18,955 nt of DNA from Clostridia bacterium (GTDB taxonomy: Bacteria; Bacillota; Clostridia; Oscillospirales; Acutalibacteraceae), in contig JAKSQR010000015.1 of the NCBI GenBank assembly GCA_024404065.1, forward strand, positions 1 to 18,955, read 5' to 3'. Positions within the stretch are counted from its first letter, which is position 1; each line of letters starts with the position of its first letter. Below the pieces are notes generated by a model that had not been told where the DNA came from, made no database searches, and saw only the letters and a list, made by a program, of their open reading frames with translations. Positions 1-8,016 of this stretch are shown here, piece after piece. The translations under genes and the position numbers were made by a program.

Positions 1-32
1 AAAAAGGGCACTCCGTTTTTGGAGTGCCCTTT
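1..32 (-). terminator. Rho-independent terminator after iolC-like gene
   Basis: A perfect 9-bp inverted repeat (GGGCACTCC at 6-14, GGAGTGCCC at 21-29) encloses a 6-nt loop. Read on the minus strand, it is followed by five T (complement of 1-5), the classical intrinsic terminator form. It lies 12 bases past the stop of the kinase gene, so it ends the yibE/F-aldolase-kinase transcript. On the plus strand it is followed only by TTT, so it may work weakly in that direction too. Confidence 0.9.
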
Positions 33-44
33 AATCTTGTTAAA

Positions 45-1064
45 TTATTTAATCTTAACTATTACTTCACCGCAGGTAGGCTTCATACCATCTATAAATT
101 CCTGTACTGCTGCAGCTGAAGGCATAGCCTCAGAGCAGCTGTGAGCAGAAACGAGCATTGATGCAGATGCGGTTGCAAATTCAAGTGCAGCAGCAACATC
201 CTTGCCCTGAAGTAATGAGTAAATGAAGGCACTTGCGTAGCCATCGCCACCGCCGAAGCCCTTGAGCATTTTAACGGGGAAAATGTTTACCTTGTATGCA
301 GAGCCGTCGTTAAGGTAGCAGTAAGAGCCTTCCTTACCGTGCTTGATTATAATAAGCTTTGCACCATAGCCAAACCAACGTGCTGCTGATTCCTCATCAT
401 TTGCACATTTGCCTTCAATAGCTTCTGTCAGGTCAAATTCCTCTCTTGAGCCAAGAATAATATCAGCATTCTTAGCAGCGATTGAATAGTAAAGTGAAAT
501 TTCATCAAAGTTTTTCCATGTGTAGCTTCTGTAGTCGATATCAAAAATAACTACAACACCATTCTTCTTTGCAAGGAAAAGTGTTTTAAGGGCAGCCTCT
601 CTTGAGGGGCTTGCACAGAGAGCTGTACCTGAAATAACAACAGCCTTTGCCTGCTTGATGTACTCTTCGTCAACGTCGTCAACATCTACCATAAGGTCAG
701 CAACGCCATCACGGTACATAAGAATGCTGCTCTCAGTAGGGGACTTGATTTCTGTAAATGTAAGACCAAGGTTTTCACCATTCTTACATCTTGAAACGTG
801 AGAAACGTCAATGCCGTCCTTCTTGAAGTAGTTGATTACATAATCACCAAACTGGTCATCAGAAACCTTTGCAATAAAGCCGCACTTTGCACCAAGTCTT
901 GCAAGGCCTACTGCAATATTAGCAGGTGAGCCGCCAACGTACTTGTTAAAGTTGCTGCTCTCTGAAAGAGGCTTGTTCATATCGGTAGGGTTAAAGTCAA
1001 TAGCGATACGACCAATGGGAATTACATCAAGAGTTTTGTTTTCATCAAATTTAATGTAGCTCAT
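45..1064 (-). CDS. iolC: PfkB-family sugar kinase, 5-dehydro-2-deoxygluconokinase-like (IolC)
   Basis: This 339-residue protein belongs to the ribokinase/PfkB family and most resembles IolC, which phosphorylates 5-dehydro-2-deoxy-D-gluconate with ATP in myo-inositol breakdown. Visible landmarks are the N-terminal IGRIAIDFNP strand, the PfkB signature 1 region GGSPANIAVGLARLG at about 44-58, and the C-terminal anion-hole/catalytic motif FGGGDGYASAF near 270-280, with Asp274 as the expected catalytic base. GGGDGYASAF rather than GAGD is, from family knowledge, typical of IolC. The start is taken as the ATG at 1064 because AAAGGTG (complement of 1073-1079) sits 8 nt upstream; an in-frame GTG at 1073 would overlap that site. 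The gene follows the class II aldolase by 37 bases and ends at the terminator at 1-32. No other inositol genes are in view, so the exact substrate is inferred from family and neighbour. Confidence 0.82.
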   Translation of the reverse strand: MSYIKFDENKTLDVIPIGRIAIDFNPTDMNKPLSESSNFNKYVGGSPANIAVGLARLGAKCGFIAKVSDDQFGDYVINYFKKDGIDVSHVSRCKNGENLGLTFTEIKSPTESSILMYRDGVADLMVDVDDVDEEYIKQAKAVVISGTALCASPSREAALKTLFLAKKNGVVVIFDIDYRSYTWKNFDEISLYYSIAAKNADIILGSREEFDLTEAIEGKCANDEESAARWFGYGAKLIIIKHGKEGSYCYLNDGSAYKVNIFPVKMLKGFGGGDGYASAFIYSLLQGKDVAAALEFATASASMLVSAHSCSEAMPSAAAVQEFIDGMKPTCGEVIVKIK

Positions 1065-1101
1065 TTTATACACACCTTTCGGTTCATTATTAGTAAGTTA
1101 A

Positions 1102-1953
1102 TTAAAGAGTACCTTTACCTGCACAGCCAAAAATTTCAATGTGCTTCATTGCATTTTTGTAAGCGCCCTCAACCTCTGCTGCCTGTAAATCATAGTAGCC
1201 CTTTATTTCACCGTTTTCGTAGGCATTTCTTGCATTTAATTCTACACTATCAAAGGTAGCTGTTGCAATGTTAATTTTATGTATGCCAAGCTGAATGCAC
1301 TTTCTGAAGTCATCAGGTAATATACCTGTGCCGCCGTGAAGTACAAGGGGAACATCCACCATAGAGGCTGTCTGCTCAAGAATATCAAATCTGAGCTTAG
1401 GAGTCTGTTTGTAGTTGCCGTGAGCATTGCCGATAGCAACTGCAAGTGCATCTACATTTGAAAGCTCAGCAAATTTCTTTGCTTCGTCAGGAGCAGTACA
1501 GTTAATGGCAATATTTTCACTGCCATCCTCGCTGCCACCAACACAGCCTATTTCACCTTCACAGTCAGCGTTGTATTTCTTTGCAAGCTCATTTACCTTT
1601 GCTGTTGTCTGAGCGTTTTCTTCAAAGGGGAGATGTGAGCCGTCAAACATAACACTTGTAAAGCCTATATCAAGAGCCTGACCGATTTTTTCAAAGGTCT
1701 TACCATGGTCAAAGTGTACAGCTACGGGCATACTGCAGTTTTTTGCTGCTGCAACCATAAGTGGACCAATTACCTCAAGGGGGCTCTGTTTAAGCCTTAC
1801 CTCAGCAATCTGAAGTATAGCAGGGCTCTTTGTTTCTTCTACTGCTTTAAGTACACCCAGCACCATTTCCATATTTGCTACGCTGAATGAACCTACTGCA
1901 TATTTGCCTTCCTTTGCTTTAGCCAGCAGAGGACTCATTTTTACCAGTGGCAT
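1102..1953 (-). CDS. iolJ: Class II (zinc) aldolase, IolJ/Fba/GatY family
   Basis: This 283-residue protein is a class II fructose-bisphosphate aldolase-type enzyme that cleaves a phosphorylated ketose to dihydroxyacetone phosphate and an aldehyde. Zn2+ ligands fall where expected: His83 in HFDHGKTFE (with catalytic Asp82), Glu134 in EGEIG, His178 in GNAHGNYK and His206 in VLHGGTG. HGGTG and the later KINIATATF segment bind the substrate phosphate in this family. The start ATG at 1953 has a strong GGAAGGTG site 7 nt upstream, and the first 35 bases overlap the 3' end of the yibE/F-like gene in another frame, which suggests translational coupling. The adjacent IolC-like kinase makes 6-phospho-5-dehydro-2-deoxygluconate aldolase (IolJ) the most attractive reading. 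Fructose- or tagatose-bisphosphate aldolase cannot be excluded from sequence alone. Confidence 0.8.
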   Translation of the reverse strand: MPLVKMSPLLAKAKEGKYAVGSFSVANMEMVLGVLKAVEETKSPAILQIAEVRLKQSPLEVIGPLMVAAAKNCSMPVAVHFDHGKTFEKIGQALDIGFTSVMFDGSHLPFEENAQTTAKVNELAKKYNADCEGEIGCVGGSEDGSENIAINCTAPDEAKKFAELSNVDALAVAIGNAHGNYKQTPKLRFDILEQTASMVDVPLVLHGGTGILPDDFRKCIQLGIHKINIATATFDSVELNARNAYENGEIKGYYDLQAAEVEGAYKNAMKHIEIFGCAGKGTL

Positions 1954-3088
1954 CTGTATTCACCTTCCTGTAATATACTAAGGCACAAATAAGGCTTGTA
2001 AGGGGTAATGTAAGCAGCATACCCATACTGCCTGCAAGTGCCTGCAGAATTTCTGCAATAATTTTTTCTTTATTTATAACCTGCTGAATATTTGCGTTAT
2101 AAGAGATAAGAAGAAGCACGCAGGTCAGGTTGCTTCCTATGTATGCAAGCACAAGGGTATTTGCCATTGTGCCCATCATATCACGGCCAATTGTAAAGCC
2201 GGATTTCATCAGCTCTTTTGGTGTAATATCAGGTGATTTAAGCTTAAGCTCATAAAGTGATGAGGATATGGACATACTTACGTCCATTACAGCACCAAGA
2301 GCGCCTACTATAATCATAGCAAAAATAATTGCTTTCATATTTATAGGATTGCCAGGGTAAAGCTGATATAAATAAATGCTTTCTTCATCAAGCAAGCCAC
2401 TCATATTAAGCACAAGGCTTGTTAAAACGGTAATAATACCGGCACATGCTACGCCACTCATACAGCCTATGCAGGCGCAAAGTGATTTCTTATTGTATCC
2501 GCTTATCATAGCTAATGTGGATACCGTCATAAACAGGCAGCACAGCACTGACCAGAAATAAATATTTTTATCGTTAAGTATTGCAGGCACAAGCACCAGA
2601 AATACTGCCATACAGGTAACTGCAAGCGAAACAATGGTTTTTACGCCCTGCATTTTAGAGAATACAACTACAAGTATGCAAAAAATTGCAAGCAAAAATA
2701 AAAGGGGAGTTATACGCACATAATCGCCAAAGTAGTATTCTCTTACTCCGTCGTTGTCGTACTGCTCTATAAGCACCTTATCGTTTTCTCTTACCTCTCT
2801 TGGTGAGAAAGCGTAGGATTTATCTATTTCCTGCTTAACCTCTTCAGTAACACCTCTGTATTCACCATTAAGGAAAAGTGCGCTGAAAGTTACAGTTACA
2901 ATTTCGTTTTCGCCGGTTATATTTTCTTTTTTTACATCGGTAACTCTTATTACCTTTGCTTTTATAGTATTGCCCTGCATCTGACCCTTGAAAACTGTGC
3001 CGTCACCTACAATATATGTGTAGGCGGCAAATACGAGAATCAGGGAAACTATAAGGGTAATTATCTGACTTATTGTCTGCTTTTTCAT
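1919..3088 (-). CDS. YibE/F-family multi-pass membrane protein
   Basis: This 389-residue integral membrane protein belongs to the YibE/F family, whose biochemical function is not established. An N-terminal membrane helix (about 8-27) is followed by a roughly 100-residue domain that is probably outside the membrane, with alternating charged and hydrophobic strands. The rest is a series of about seven hydrophobic helices. The family hallmark GALGAVMDVSMSISSSLYEL lies at 262-281, followed by a conserved-looking GRDMMGTMANTLVLAYIG segment. I prefer the ATG at 3088 (MKKQTISQ) to an in-frame TTG at 3109, because AGG lies 8 nt before the ATG and the TTG has no good ribosome site. It is first in a three-gene unit and overlaps the aldolase gene by 35 bases. 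Why a membrane protein is coupled to sugar enzymes is not clear from the sequence. Confidence 0.78.
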   Translation of the reverse strand: MKKQTISQIITLIVSLILVFAAYTYIVGDGTVFKGQMQGNTIKAKVIRVTDVKKENITGENEIVTVTFSALFLNGEYRGVTEEVKQEIDKSYAFSPREVRENDKVLIEQYDNDGVREYYFGDYVRITPLLFLLAIFCILVVVFSKMQGVKTIVSLAVTCMAVFLVLVPAILNDKNIYFWSVLCCLFMTVSTLAMISGYNKKSLCACIGCMSGVACAGIITVLTSLVLNMSGLLDEESIYLYQLYPGNPINMKAIIFAMIIVGALGAVMDVSMSISSSLYELKLKSPDITPKELMKSGFTIGRDMMGTMANTLVLAYIGSNLTCVLLLISYNANIQQVINKEKIIAEILQALAGSMGMLLTLPLTSLICALVYYRKVNTDATGKNESSAG

Positions 3089-3119
3089 AATTATAACCTG
3101 ATTAACCAATATTTAAGTT

Positions 3120-3148
3120 ATTATATCATAGTGTAAATTATACTGCAA
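3120..3148 (-). promoter_or_regulatory. Sigma-A-type promoter for yibE/F-aldolase-kinase unit
   Basis: On the minus strand a perfect TATAAT (-10, complement of 3120-3125) lies 17 bp from TTGCAG (-35, complement of 3143-3148). Transcription would start near 3113, about 25 nt before the chosen ATG. The element sits just downstream of the preceding operon's terminator, where a new transcription unit is expected. The -10 is ideal; the -35 keeps only TTG of the consensus. Confidence 0.62.
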
Positions 3149-3171
3149 TATTATATAAGCAAAATAAAAAG

Positions 3172-3200
3172 AAAAAAGGCACTGCTTTTTGAGCAGTGCC
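3172..3200 (-). terminator. Rho-independent terminator after decarboxylase operon
   Basis: An 8-bp perfect inverted repeat (GGCACTGC at 3178-3185, GCAGTGCC at 3193-3200) with a 7-nt loop is followed on the minus strand by six T (complement of 3172-3177). It begins 10 bases after the stop codon of the beta-subunit gene and closes the glyQS/decarboxylase transcript. Confidence 0.9.
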
Positions 3201-3209
3201 AAAGATTTT

Positions 3210-4397
3210 TTAGTTAAACATAAGAAGCAGGAAGCCAGCTGCAACAGCTGAACCGATAACACCTGCAACGTTGGGACCCATAGCGTGCATAAGAAGGAAG
3301 TTTGTAGGATTGTACTTTCTACCCTCTGTCTGAGATACACGTGCTGCCATGGGAACAGCGGAAACACCTGCTGAACCGATAAGGGGATTAATCTTACCAC
3401 CGGTAATAATGTAAAGAAGCTTACCAAGAAGAAGACCACCAACGGTTGAGAAGCAGAATGCCATAAGACCAAGAACAACGATTTTAATTGTGTTCCACTT
3501 AAGGAAGTCAATACCGTTTGCAGTAGCACCTACAGTTACGCCAAGCATAATTGTAACGATGTTTGTAAGTGCATTCTGAGCTGTATCACTGAGTCTTTCT
3601 GTAACACCGCATTCCTTAAAGAGGTTACCAAGCATAAGGAAACCGATAAGGGGAGCAGCATCAGGAAGGATAAGAGCTACGATTGTGAAAACAGCGATGG
3701 GGAAGATAATCTTCTCAGTCTTAGAAACCTCTCTTAACTGCTTCATTTCTACCTTACGCTCTTTTTCTGTTGTAAGCAGCTTCATAATAGGAGGCTGAAT
3801 AAGAGGAATAAGAGCCATGTAAGAGTAAGCAGCAAGGGCTATAGGTGCAAGCAGGTGACCTGCAAGCTTAGATGCAACAAGGATTGCGGTAGGACCGTCA
3901 GCACCGCCGATAATTGCAATTGAAGCAGCTTCGTTTGGTGAGAAACCAAGAACAATAGCAACAACGAATGCAACATAAATACCAAGCTGTGCAGCAGCAC
4001 CAAGAAGAAGGCTGATGGGGTTTGCAAGAAGGGGACCAAAGTCTGTCATTGCACCGATGCCAAGGAAAATAAGGCAGGGGAAGATAGAGCTCTTAACACC
4101 GCAGTAGATAAGTCTGAGTACGCCTGTGTGGTACCAAACTTCGTTAGGGTCTACTACTACGCCTTCAGCGTGCATAAGGTTTAAGGGGTCAGCCATAAGT
4201 CCTGTATCAGGCATATTGGCAAGAAGAATGCCGAATGCAATGGGAACAAGGAGCAGTGGCTCAAATTTTTTACCTATTGCAAGGTAAAGGAATACAAATG
4301 AAACAAGGATCATAACAACATTCTGCCACATCATATCGCCGATGATAGCCTGAATGCCTGAGCCCTCCCATATTCCTTTTAATACTTCAAGAATCAT
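3210..4397 (-). CDS. oadB: Na+-transporting decarboxylase beta subunit (OadB/MmdB family)
   Basis: This 395-residue, very hydrophobic protein is the membrane beta subunit of sodium-pumping oxaloacetate/methylmalonyl-CoA-type decarboxylases. It decarboxylates carboxybiotin and couples this to Na+ export. Landmarks are IIGGADGPTAI at 162-172, with Asp167 matching the conserved Na+-site aspartate of Klebsiella OadB, then YSYMALIPLIQPP at about 191-203, and GSAGVSAVPMAARV at 341-354, containing the conserved Ser and Arg. The C terminus NFLLMHAMGPNVAGVIGSA is typical of the family. The length is close to the usual 380-430. The ATG at 4397 is preceded by GGAGGA with 9-nt spacing. It is the last gene of the operon and follows the biotin carrier by 15 bases. 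OadB and MmdB cannot be told apart from this subunit alone; the alpha subunit points to oxaloacetate. Confidence 0.93.
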   Translation of the reverse strand: MILEVLKGIWEGSGIQAIIGDMMWQNVVMILVSFVFLYLAIGKKFEPLLLVPIAFGILLANMPDTGLMADPLNLMHAEGVVVDPNEVWYHTGVLRLIYCGVKSSIFPCLIFLGIGAMTDFGPLLANPISLLLGAAAQLGIYVAFVVAIVLGFSPNEAASIAIIGGADGPTAILVASKLAGHLLAPIALAAYSYMALIPLIQPPIMKLLTTEKERKVEMKQLREVSKTEKIIFPIAVFTIVALILPDAAPLIGFLMLGNLFKECGVTERLSDTAQNALTNIVTIMLGVTVGATANGIDFLKWNTIKIVVLGLMAFCFSTVGGLLLGKLLYIITGGKINPLIGSAGVSAVPMAARVSQTEGRKYNPTNFLLMHAMGPNVAGVIGSAVAAGFLLLMFN

Positions 4398-4412
4398 ATT
4401 GCTAAGTCCTCC

Positions 4413-4796
4413 TTAACCGATAACAGCGAGAACTGAGCTTGTATCTACAGTTGAGCTCTTCTGTACAAGTATCTGCTTAACAGTACCATCACAGGGAGCA
4501 ACAATTTCGTTTTCCATCTTCATAGCTTCAAGAATCATAAGAACGTCGCCTGACTTAACAGCCTGACCAACGGAAGCGCTAACGGAAAGAATTGTGCCGG
4601 GCATAGGAGCTATAACCTGAGCACCTTCTGATACAGCAGCGTTTGCTGCGGGTGCAGCAGGAGCAGCGGGTGCTGCGACAGGTGCTGCAGCTACAGGAGC
4701 AGCTACGGGTGCATCAGCAACAGCAGTGATAACAGCTTCGGTTTCTTCAACCTCTACCTCATAATTTTTACCATTAAGGGTTACTACATATTTCAT
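4413..4796 (-). CDS. Biotin carrier (biotinyl-lipoyl domain) subunit of the decarboxylase
   Basis: This 127-residue protein carries the biotin prosthetic group that shuttles CO2 from the carboxyltransferase to the membrane beta subunit. An N-terminal strand domain (about 1-25) is joined by an Ala/Pro-rich flexible linker (about 28-53) to a biotinyl domain (about 58-127). The biotinylation motif EAMKMEN is clear, with Lys93 as the expected attachment site, and the flanking IAPMPGTI and GDVLMILE segments are canonical. The ATG at 4796 has GGAGGA 9 nt upstream, overlapping the end of the previous gene, and only 2 bases separate the two coding regions. In Klebsiella OAD this domain is fused to the alpha subunit; here it is a separate protein, as in methylmalonyl-CoA decarboxylases. 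A biotin ligase is not in the window. Confidence 0.93.
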   Translation of the reverse strand: MKYVVTLNGKNYEVEVEETEAVITAVADAPVAAPVAAAPVAAPAAPAAPAANAAVSEGAQVIAPMPGTILSVSASVGQAVKSGDVLMILEAMKMENEIVAPCDGTVKQILVQKSSTVDTSSVLAVIG

Positions 4797-4798
4797 AA

Positions 4799-5191
4799 TT
4801 ACTTTTCCTCCATTAACTTAATAGACTTAAATGCAAGTCTGTTGAGTGGGATACCACTTTCGTTACTAACTATTGCCATAATAACAGCTGCTGTTGATTC
4901 ATCAACATCTACAAGGTCAAGGCTGCCTGCTGACTGACCAGCGGGAAGGGGAACACCTGCAGGTGCCTGAGCGGGTGCTGCATTTACGGGTGCAGTGTTA
5001 TCTGCTGTTTTCTTCTTTGTGAAAACTCTGAGAACTTTGGAAAGTAATATAATAAGTACAGCAAGCAGGGCGAGCTCTGCAAGAACAACGCAGATACCAA
5101 CAAGTGAAACTGAAAGAGCTTCCATTATTGACATTTCGTCTGCCTTGTGACCCATTTCAACCCAGATGCCTAAGTTATAAATGTTCATCAT
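4799..5191 (-). CDS. Small membrane subunit of Na+-decarboxylase (OadG/MmdD-like)
   Basis: This 130-residue protein resembles the OadG gamma/delta subunits that hold the soluble carboxyltransferase to the membrane beta subunit. It has one membrane helix at about 27-52, a basic stop (KVLRVFTKKK), an Ala/Pro-rich linker at about 66-86, and a C-terminal segment STAAVIMAIVSNESG followed by LNRLAFKSIK, the usual terminal signature of this family. Tandem ATGs at 5191 and 5188 are both possible; GAGGG lies 7 and 10 nt upstream, inside the last codons of the alpha gene. Three bases separate it from alpha and two from the biotin carrier, so translation is almost certainly coupled. The sequence is weakly conserved in this family, and assignment rests on topology, tail motif and position. 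Confidence 0.85.
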   Translation of the reverse strand: MMNIYNLGIWVEMGHKADEMSIMEALSVSLVGICVVLAELALLAVLIILLSKVLRVFTKKKTADNTAPVNAAPAQAPAGVPLPAGQSAGSLDLVDVDESTAAVIMAIVSNESGIPLNRLAFKSIKLMEEK

Positions 5192-5194
5192 ATC

Positions 5195-6580
5195 TTAACC
5201 CTCAACTTTCTTGATTGAGTAGGTGAAGGTGTTCTTCTTTCTCTGCTCACGCTTTTCAAAGAAAGCTTCTGCCTGAGTGGGGAATGCGATGTAGCTGAGT
5301 ACATCCTCATCGCATGTAGCTCTGTCACCAAGGTAAGCCTTTGCTTCGGGGATACCGGGCTCAAGAGTATCAGCAAATCTGCCTTCATAAGGCTGACCGC
5401 CTTCAAGAACCTTTGCCTGAAGCTCTTTGTTTACTTCGCCGGGAGCTCTGCCGTATTCGCCCTTAAGGTAGTTCTTGATTTCCTTAGTTACGTTCTTATA
5501 TCTTTCGCCTGCAAGTACGTTAGCTGTTGCCTGAACGCCTACCATCTGGCTAAGGGGAGTAACAAGGGGAGGATAACCCATATCCTCACGAACTCTTGGA
5601 GTTTCAAGAAGAACTTCATCAAGCTTATCAAGCTTATTCTGAGCAGTAAGCTGAGCAACAAGGTTTGAAAGCATACCACCGGGAATCTGATAAACAAGAG
5701 CGTCTGTCTGAGTACCCATAACAACGGGGTTAAGCATACCGTTCTTAAGAGCTTCGTTTCTGTAGGGCTTGAAGAAATCGTTGATTTCCTTGCATACTGC
5801 AGCATCTACAGGTACGTCATAACCATACTGCTTAAGTGTGTAAAGCATTGTTTCGGTAGCAGGCTGTGATGTACCACCTGAGAAGCAGGAGATAGCTGTA
5901 TCAATTACATCTGCACCAGCTTCAACGCACTTGAGAAGTGTCATAAAGCCAAGGCCTGTTGTTGAGTGTGTGTGTACAACGATAGGAACCTTAACGTTCT
6001 CTTTAAGAGCCTTAACAAGGTCATAGCCTTCCTTAGGGCTCATAATGCCTGCCATATCCTTAATACAAATGCTCTGTACGCCAAGAGCTTCAATCTCTTT
6101 AGCAAGCTTTACATAGTTTTCAAGGTTATGAATGGGGCTGAGTGTGTAGCAGATAGTGCCTGATGCGTGTGCACCATTCTTAAGTGTTTCGTCAACTGCT
6201 ACTTCAATATTTCTTACGTCGTTAAGAGCGTCAAATATACGGATGATATCAATACCGTTTTCAATGCTCTTCTTAACAAACATACGTACTACATCATCGG
6301 GGTAGTGCTTGTAACCAAGAAGGTTCTGACCTCTGAGAAGCATCTGAAGCTTTGTGTTAGGGCAAGCAGCCTTAATCTTGCGCAGTCTCTCCCATGGGTC
6401 TTCATCAAGGTAACGGAGGCAGGAGTCAAATGTTGCTCCGCCCCAGCACTCAAGTGAGTAGTAGCCTGCCTTATCAAGAGTTTTAAGAATTGGCTCAAAC
6501 TCTGAGAAAGGCATTCTGGTTGCGATAAGTGACTGGTTAGCGTCACGAAGTACGGTTTCAGTAATATTTACCTTTGCCAT
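5195..6580 (-). CDS. oadA: Oxaloacetate decarboxylase alpha / pyruvate carboxylase subunit B-type carboxyltransferase
   Basis: This 461-residue soluble protein transfers the carboxyl group of oxaloacetate to biotin, releasing pyruvate. The TIM-barrel carboxyltransferase domain spans about 1-290. It has metal ligand Asp13 in LRDANQS, GGATFDSCLRYLDEDPWERL at 47-66, Lys174 in IKDMAG (carbamylated in this family), and the HTH pair His203/His205 in HTHSTTGLG. The C-terminal conserved domain includes PGGMLSNL and the GRAPGEVN region. The protein ends without a biotinyl domain, so it is about 130 residues shorter than Klebsiella OadA; the carrier is encoded two genes downstream. The ATG at 6580 has AGGAGGA 8 nt upstream, and the gene follows glyQS by 17 bases. 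A biosynthetic role (PycB) is possible in principle, but the membrane subunits next door favour the Na+ pump. Confidence 0.92.
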   Translation of the reverse strand: MAKVNITETVLRDANQSLIATRMPFSEFEPILKTLDKAGYYSLECWGGATFDSCLRYLDEDPWERLRKIKAACPNTKLQMLLRGQNLLGYKHYPDDVVRMFVKKSIENGIDIIRIFDALNDVRNIEVAVDETLKNGAHASGTICYTLSPIHNLENYVKLAKEIEALGVQSICIKDMAGIMSPKEGYDLVKALKENVKVPIVVHTHSTTGLGFMTLLKCVEAGADVIDTAISCFSGGTSQPATETMLYTLKQYGYDVPVDAAVCKEINDFFKPYRNEALKNGMLNPVVMGTQTDALVYQIPGGMLSNLVAQLTAQNKLDKLDEVLLETPRVREDMGYPPLVTPLSQMVGVQATANVLAGERYKNVTKEIKNYLKGEYGRAPGEVNKELQAKVLEGGQPYEGRFADTLEPGIPEAKAYLGDRATCDEDVLSYIAFPTQAEAFFEKREQRKKNTFTYSIKKVEG

Positions 6581-6597
6581 AATCTTTTCCTCCTGTA

Positions 6598-7977
6598 TCA
6601 GAAATCGATTTTTGAAGCAATGTAAGCTTCAAGATCGTCAATTTTAATTCTTTCCTGCTGCATGGTATCTCTGTCTCTTACAGTTACACAACCGTCTTCA
6701 ACTGAGTCAAAGTCGTATGTAATGCAAAGGGGAGTACCAATTTCGTCCTCACGGCGGTATCTTTTACCGATTGAGCCTGTTTCATCAAAGTCAACCATAA
6801 ACTTCTTCTGAAGCTTTTCATAAACCTCAAGGGCGTTATCGCTGAGCTTCTTTGAAAGGGGAAGAACTGCTGCCTTAAAGGGAGCAATTGCAGGGCTTAA
6901 ATGAAGAACAACTCTTACATCATTCTTTTCTGCATCTATAACCTCTTCGTCATAAGCTTCGCAAAGAAGAGCAAGTACAGTTCTGTCAAGACCATAAGTT
7001 GATTCTATGATGAAGGGGATAAACTTTTCATTTGTTTCAGGGTCAAGGTACTCAAGGTTCTTACCGCTGTATTCCTGATGGCGGGTAAGGTCAAAGTTTG
7101 TTCTGTTGTGTGTACCGTTGATTTCACCCCAGCCGAAGGGGAAGAGGAATTCTATATCACAAGCAGCCTTTGCATAGTGAGCAAGCTTTTCGTGGTCGTG
7201 GAATCTGAGGTGATCCTCAGGAATACCAAGGTCCATAAAGTACTTGCGACCATACTCCTTGAAGTAATCGTAAAGGTCGCTGTCTGTGCCTTCCTTACAG
7301 AAGGTCTGGAATTCCATCTGCTCAAATTCTATTGTTCTGAATGTAAAGTTACCGGGAGTGATTTCATTTCTGAAAGCCTTACCAATCTGACCGATTGAGA
7401 AGGGGAGCTTTGCTCTCATAGTACGCTGTACATTCTGATAGTTTACATATTCACCCTGTGCGTTTTCAGGACGAAGGTAAATAACAGATTTTGAATCCTC
7501 AGTTACACCTCTGTGTGTGGAGAACATAAGGTTAAACTCTCTGATGTCAGTGAAGTTATGCTTACCGCAGTGAGGGCAGGGAATTGAATGAGCCTTGATG
7601 TACTCAAACATTTCAGCCTTTGTCATGCCGTCTGCATGTGCATCAGGATCAAAATCATCAATAAGGTTATCTGCTCTGTGACGCATCTTACATTCTTTAC
7701 AGTCAAGAAGAGGGTCAGAGAAGCTTGCTACATGGCCGCTTGCTTCCCAAACTCTGGGGTGCATAAGGATGTCAGCATCAACTTCGTAGCTGTTCTTTCT
7801 TTCCTGAATAAATCTCTTGCGCCAGGAATCCTTTACATTGTTTTTCATTCTTGAACCGAGGGGGCCGTAGTCCCAGGTGTTTGCAAGACCACCATAGATG
7901 TCGCTACCTGCAAAAATGAAGCCTCTGTTTTTGCAAAGTGCAACGATTTTTTCCATGGATTTATCTTCGTTTCTCAT
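6598..7977 (-). CDS. glyQS: Glycyl-tRNA synthetase, dimeric class II type
   Basis: This 459-residue enzyme charges tRNA-Gly with glycine. It is the single-chain (alpha2) type found in Gram-positives, archaea and eukaryotes, not the GlyQ/GlyS tetramer. A Cys cluster that may bind zinc is visible (CKECKMRH with Cys93/Cys96, and CPHCGKH with Cys134/Cys137). Class II motif 2 lies at about 202-226 (FRNEITPGNF followed by EFEQMEFQTF), and motif 3 at about 326-338 (STYGLDRTVLALL). The anticodon-binding domain occupies the last 105 residues. Length is close to the usual 460. The ATG at 7977 has GAAGG 7 nt upstream; the next ATG at 7956 lacks such a site. It is the first gene of the operon that continues into the decarboxylase. 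The leader is only about 33 nt, so no glycine T-box fits. Confidence 0.96.
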   Translation of the reverse strand: MRNEDKSMEKIVALCKNRGFIFAGSDIYGGLANTWDYGPLGSRMKNNVKDSWRKRFIQERKNSYEVDADILMHPRVWEASGHVASFSDPLLDCKECKMRHRADNLIDDFDPDAHADGMTKAEMFEYIKAHSIPCPHCGKHNFTDIREFNLMFSTHRGVTEDSKSVIYLRPENAQGEYVNYQNVQRTMRAKLPFSIGQIGKAFRNEITPGNFTFRTIEFEQMEFQTFCKEGTDSDLYDYFKEYGRKYFMDLGIPEDHLRFHDHEKLAHYAKAACDIEFLFPFGWGEINGTHNRTNFDLTRHQEYSGKNLEYLDPETNEKFIPFIIESTYGLDRTVLALLCEAYDEEVIDAEKNDVRVVLHLSPAIAPFKAAVLPLSKKLSDNALEVYEKLQKKFMVDFDETGSIGKRYRREDEIGTPLCITYDFDSVEDGCVTVRDRDTMQQERIKIDDLEAYIASKIDF

Positions 7978-8016
7978 AAAACAACCTTCTCCCGCATTAT
8001 AAATTTTGACGCTAAT

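Noticed and set aside
1065..1073. GTG start nine bases upstream of the iolC ATG
   Set aside because: The GTG overlaps the AAAGGTG ribosome site, leaving no spacing; the ATG at 1064 has the correct distance.
3113..3529. Minus-strand open frame of 138 codons over the oadB 3' end
   Set aside because: It is a different frame of the same strand inside oadB. It has Leu/Ser-rich shadow composition, runs through the terminator hairpin and lacks a ribosome site.
7078..7398. Plus-strand frame of 106 codons opposite glyQS
   Set aside because: Antisense shadow of conserved synthetase codons with no start context or family resemblance.
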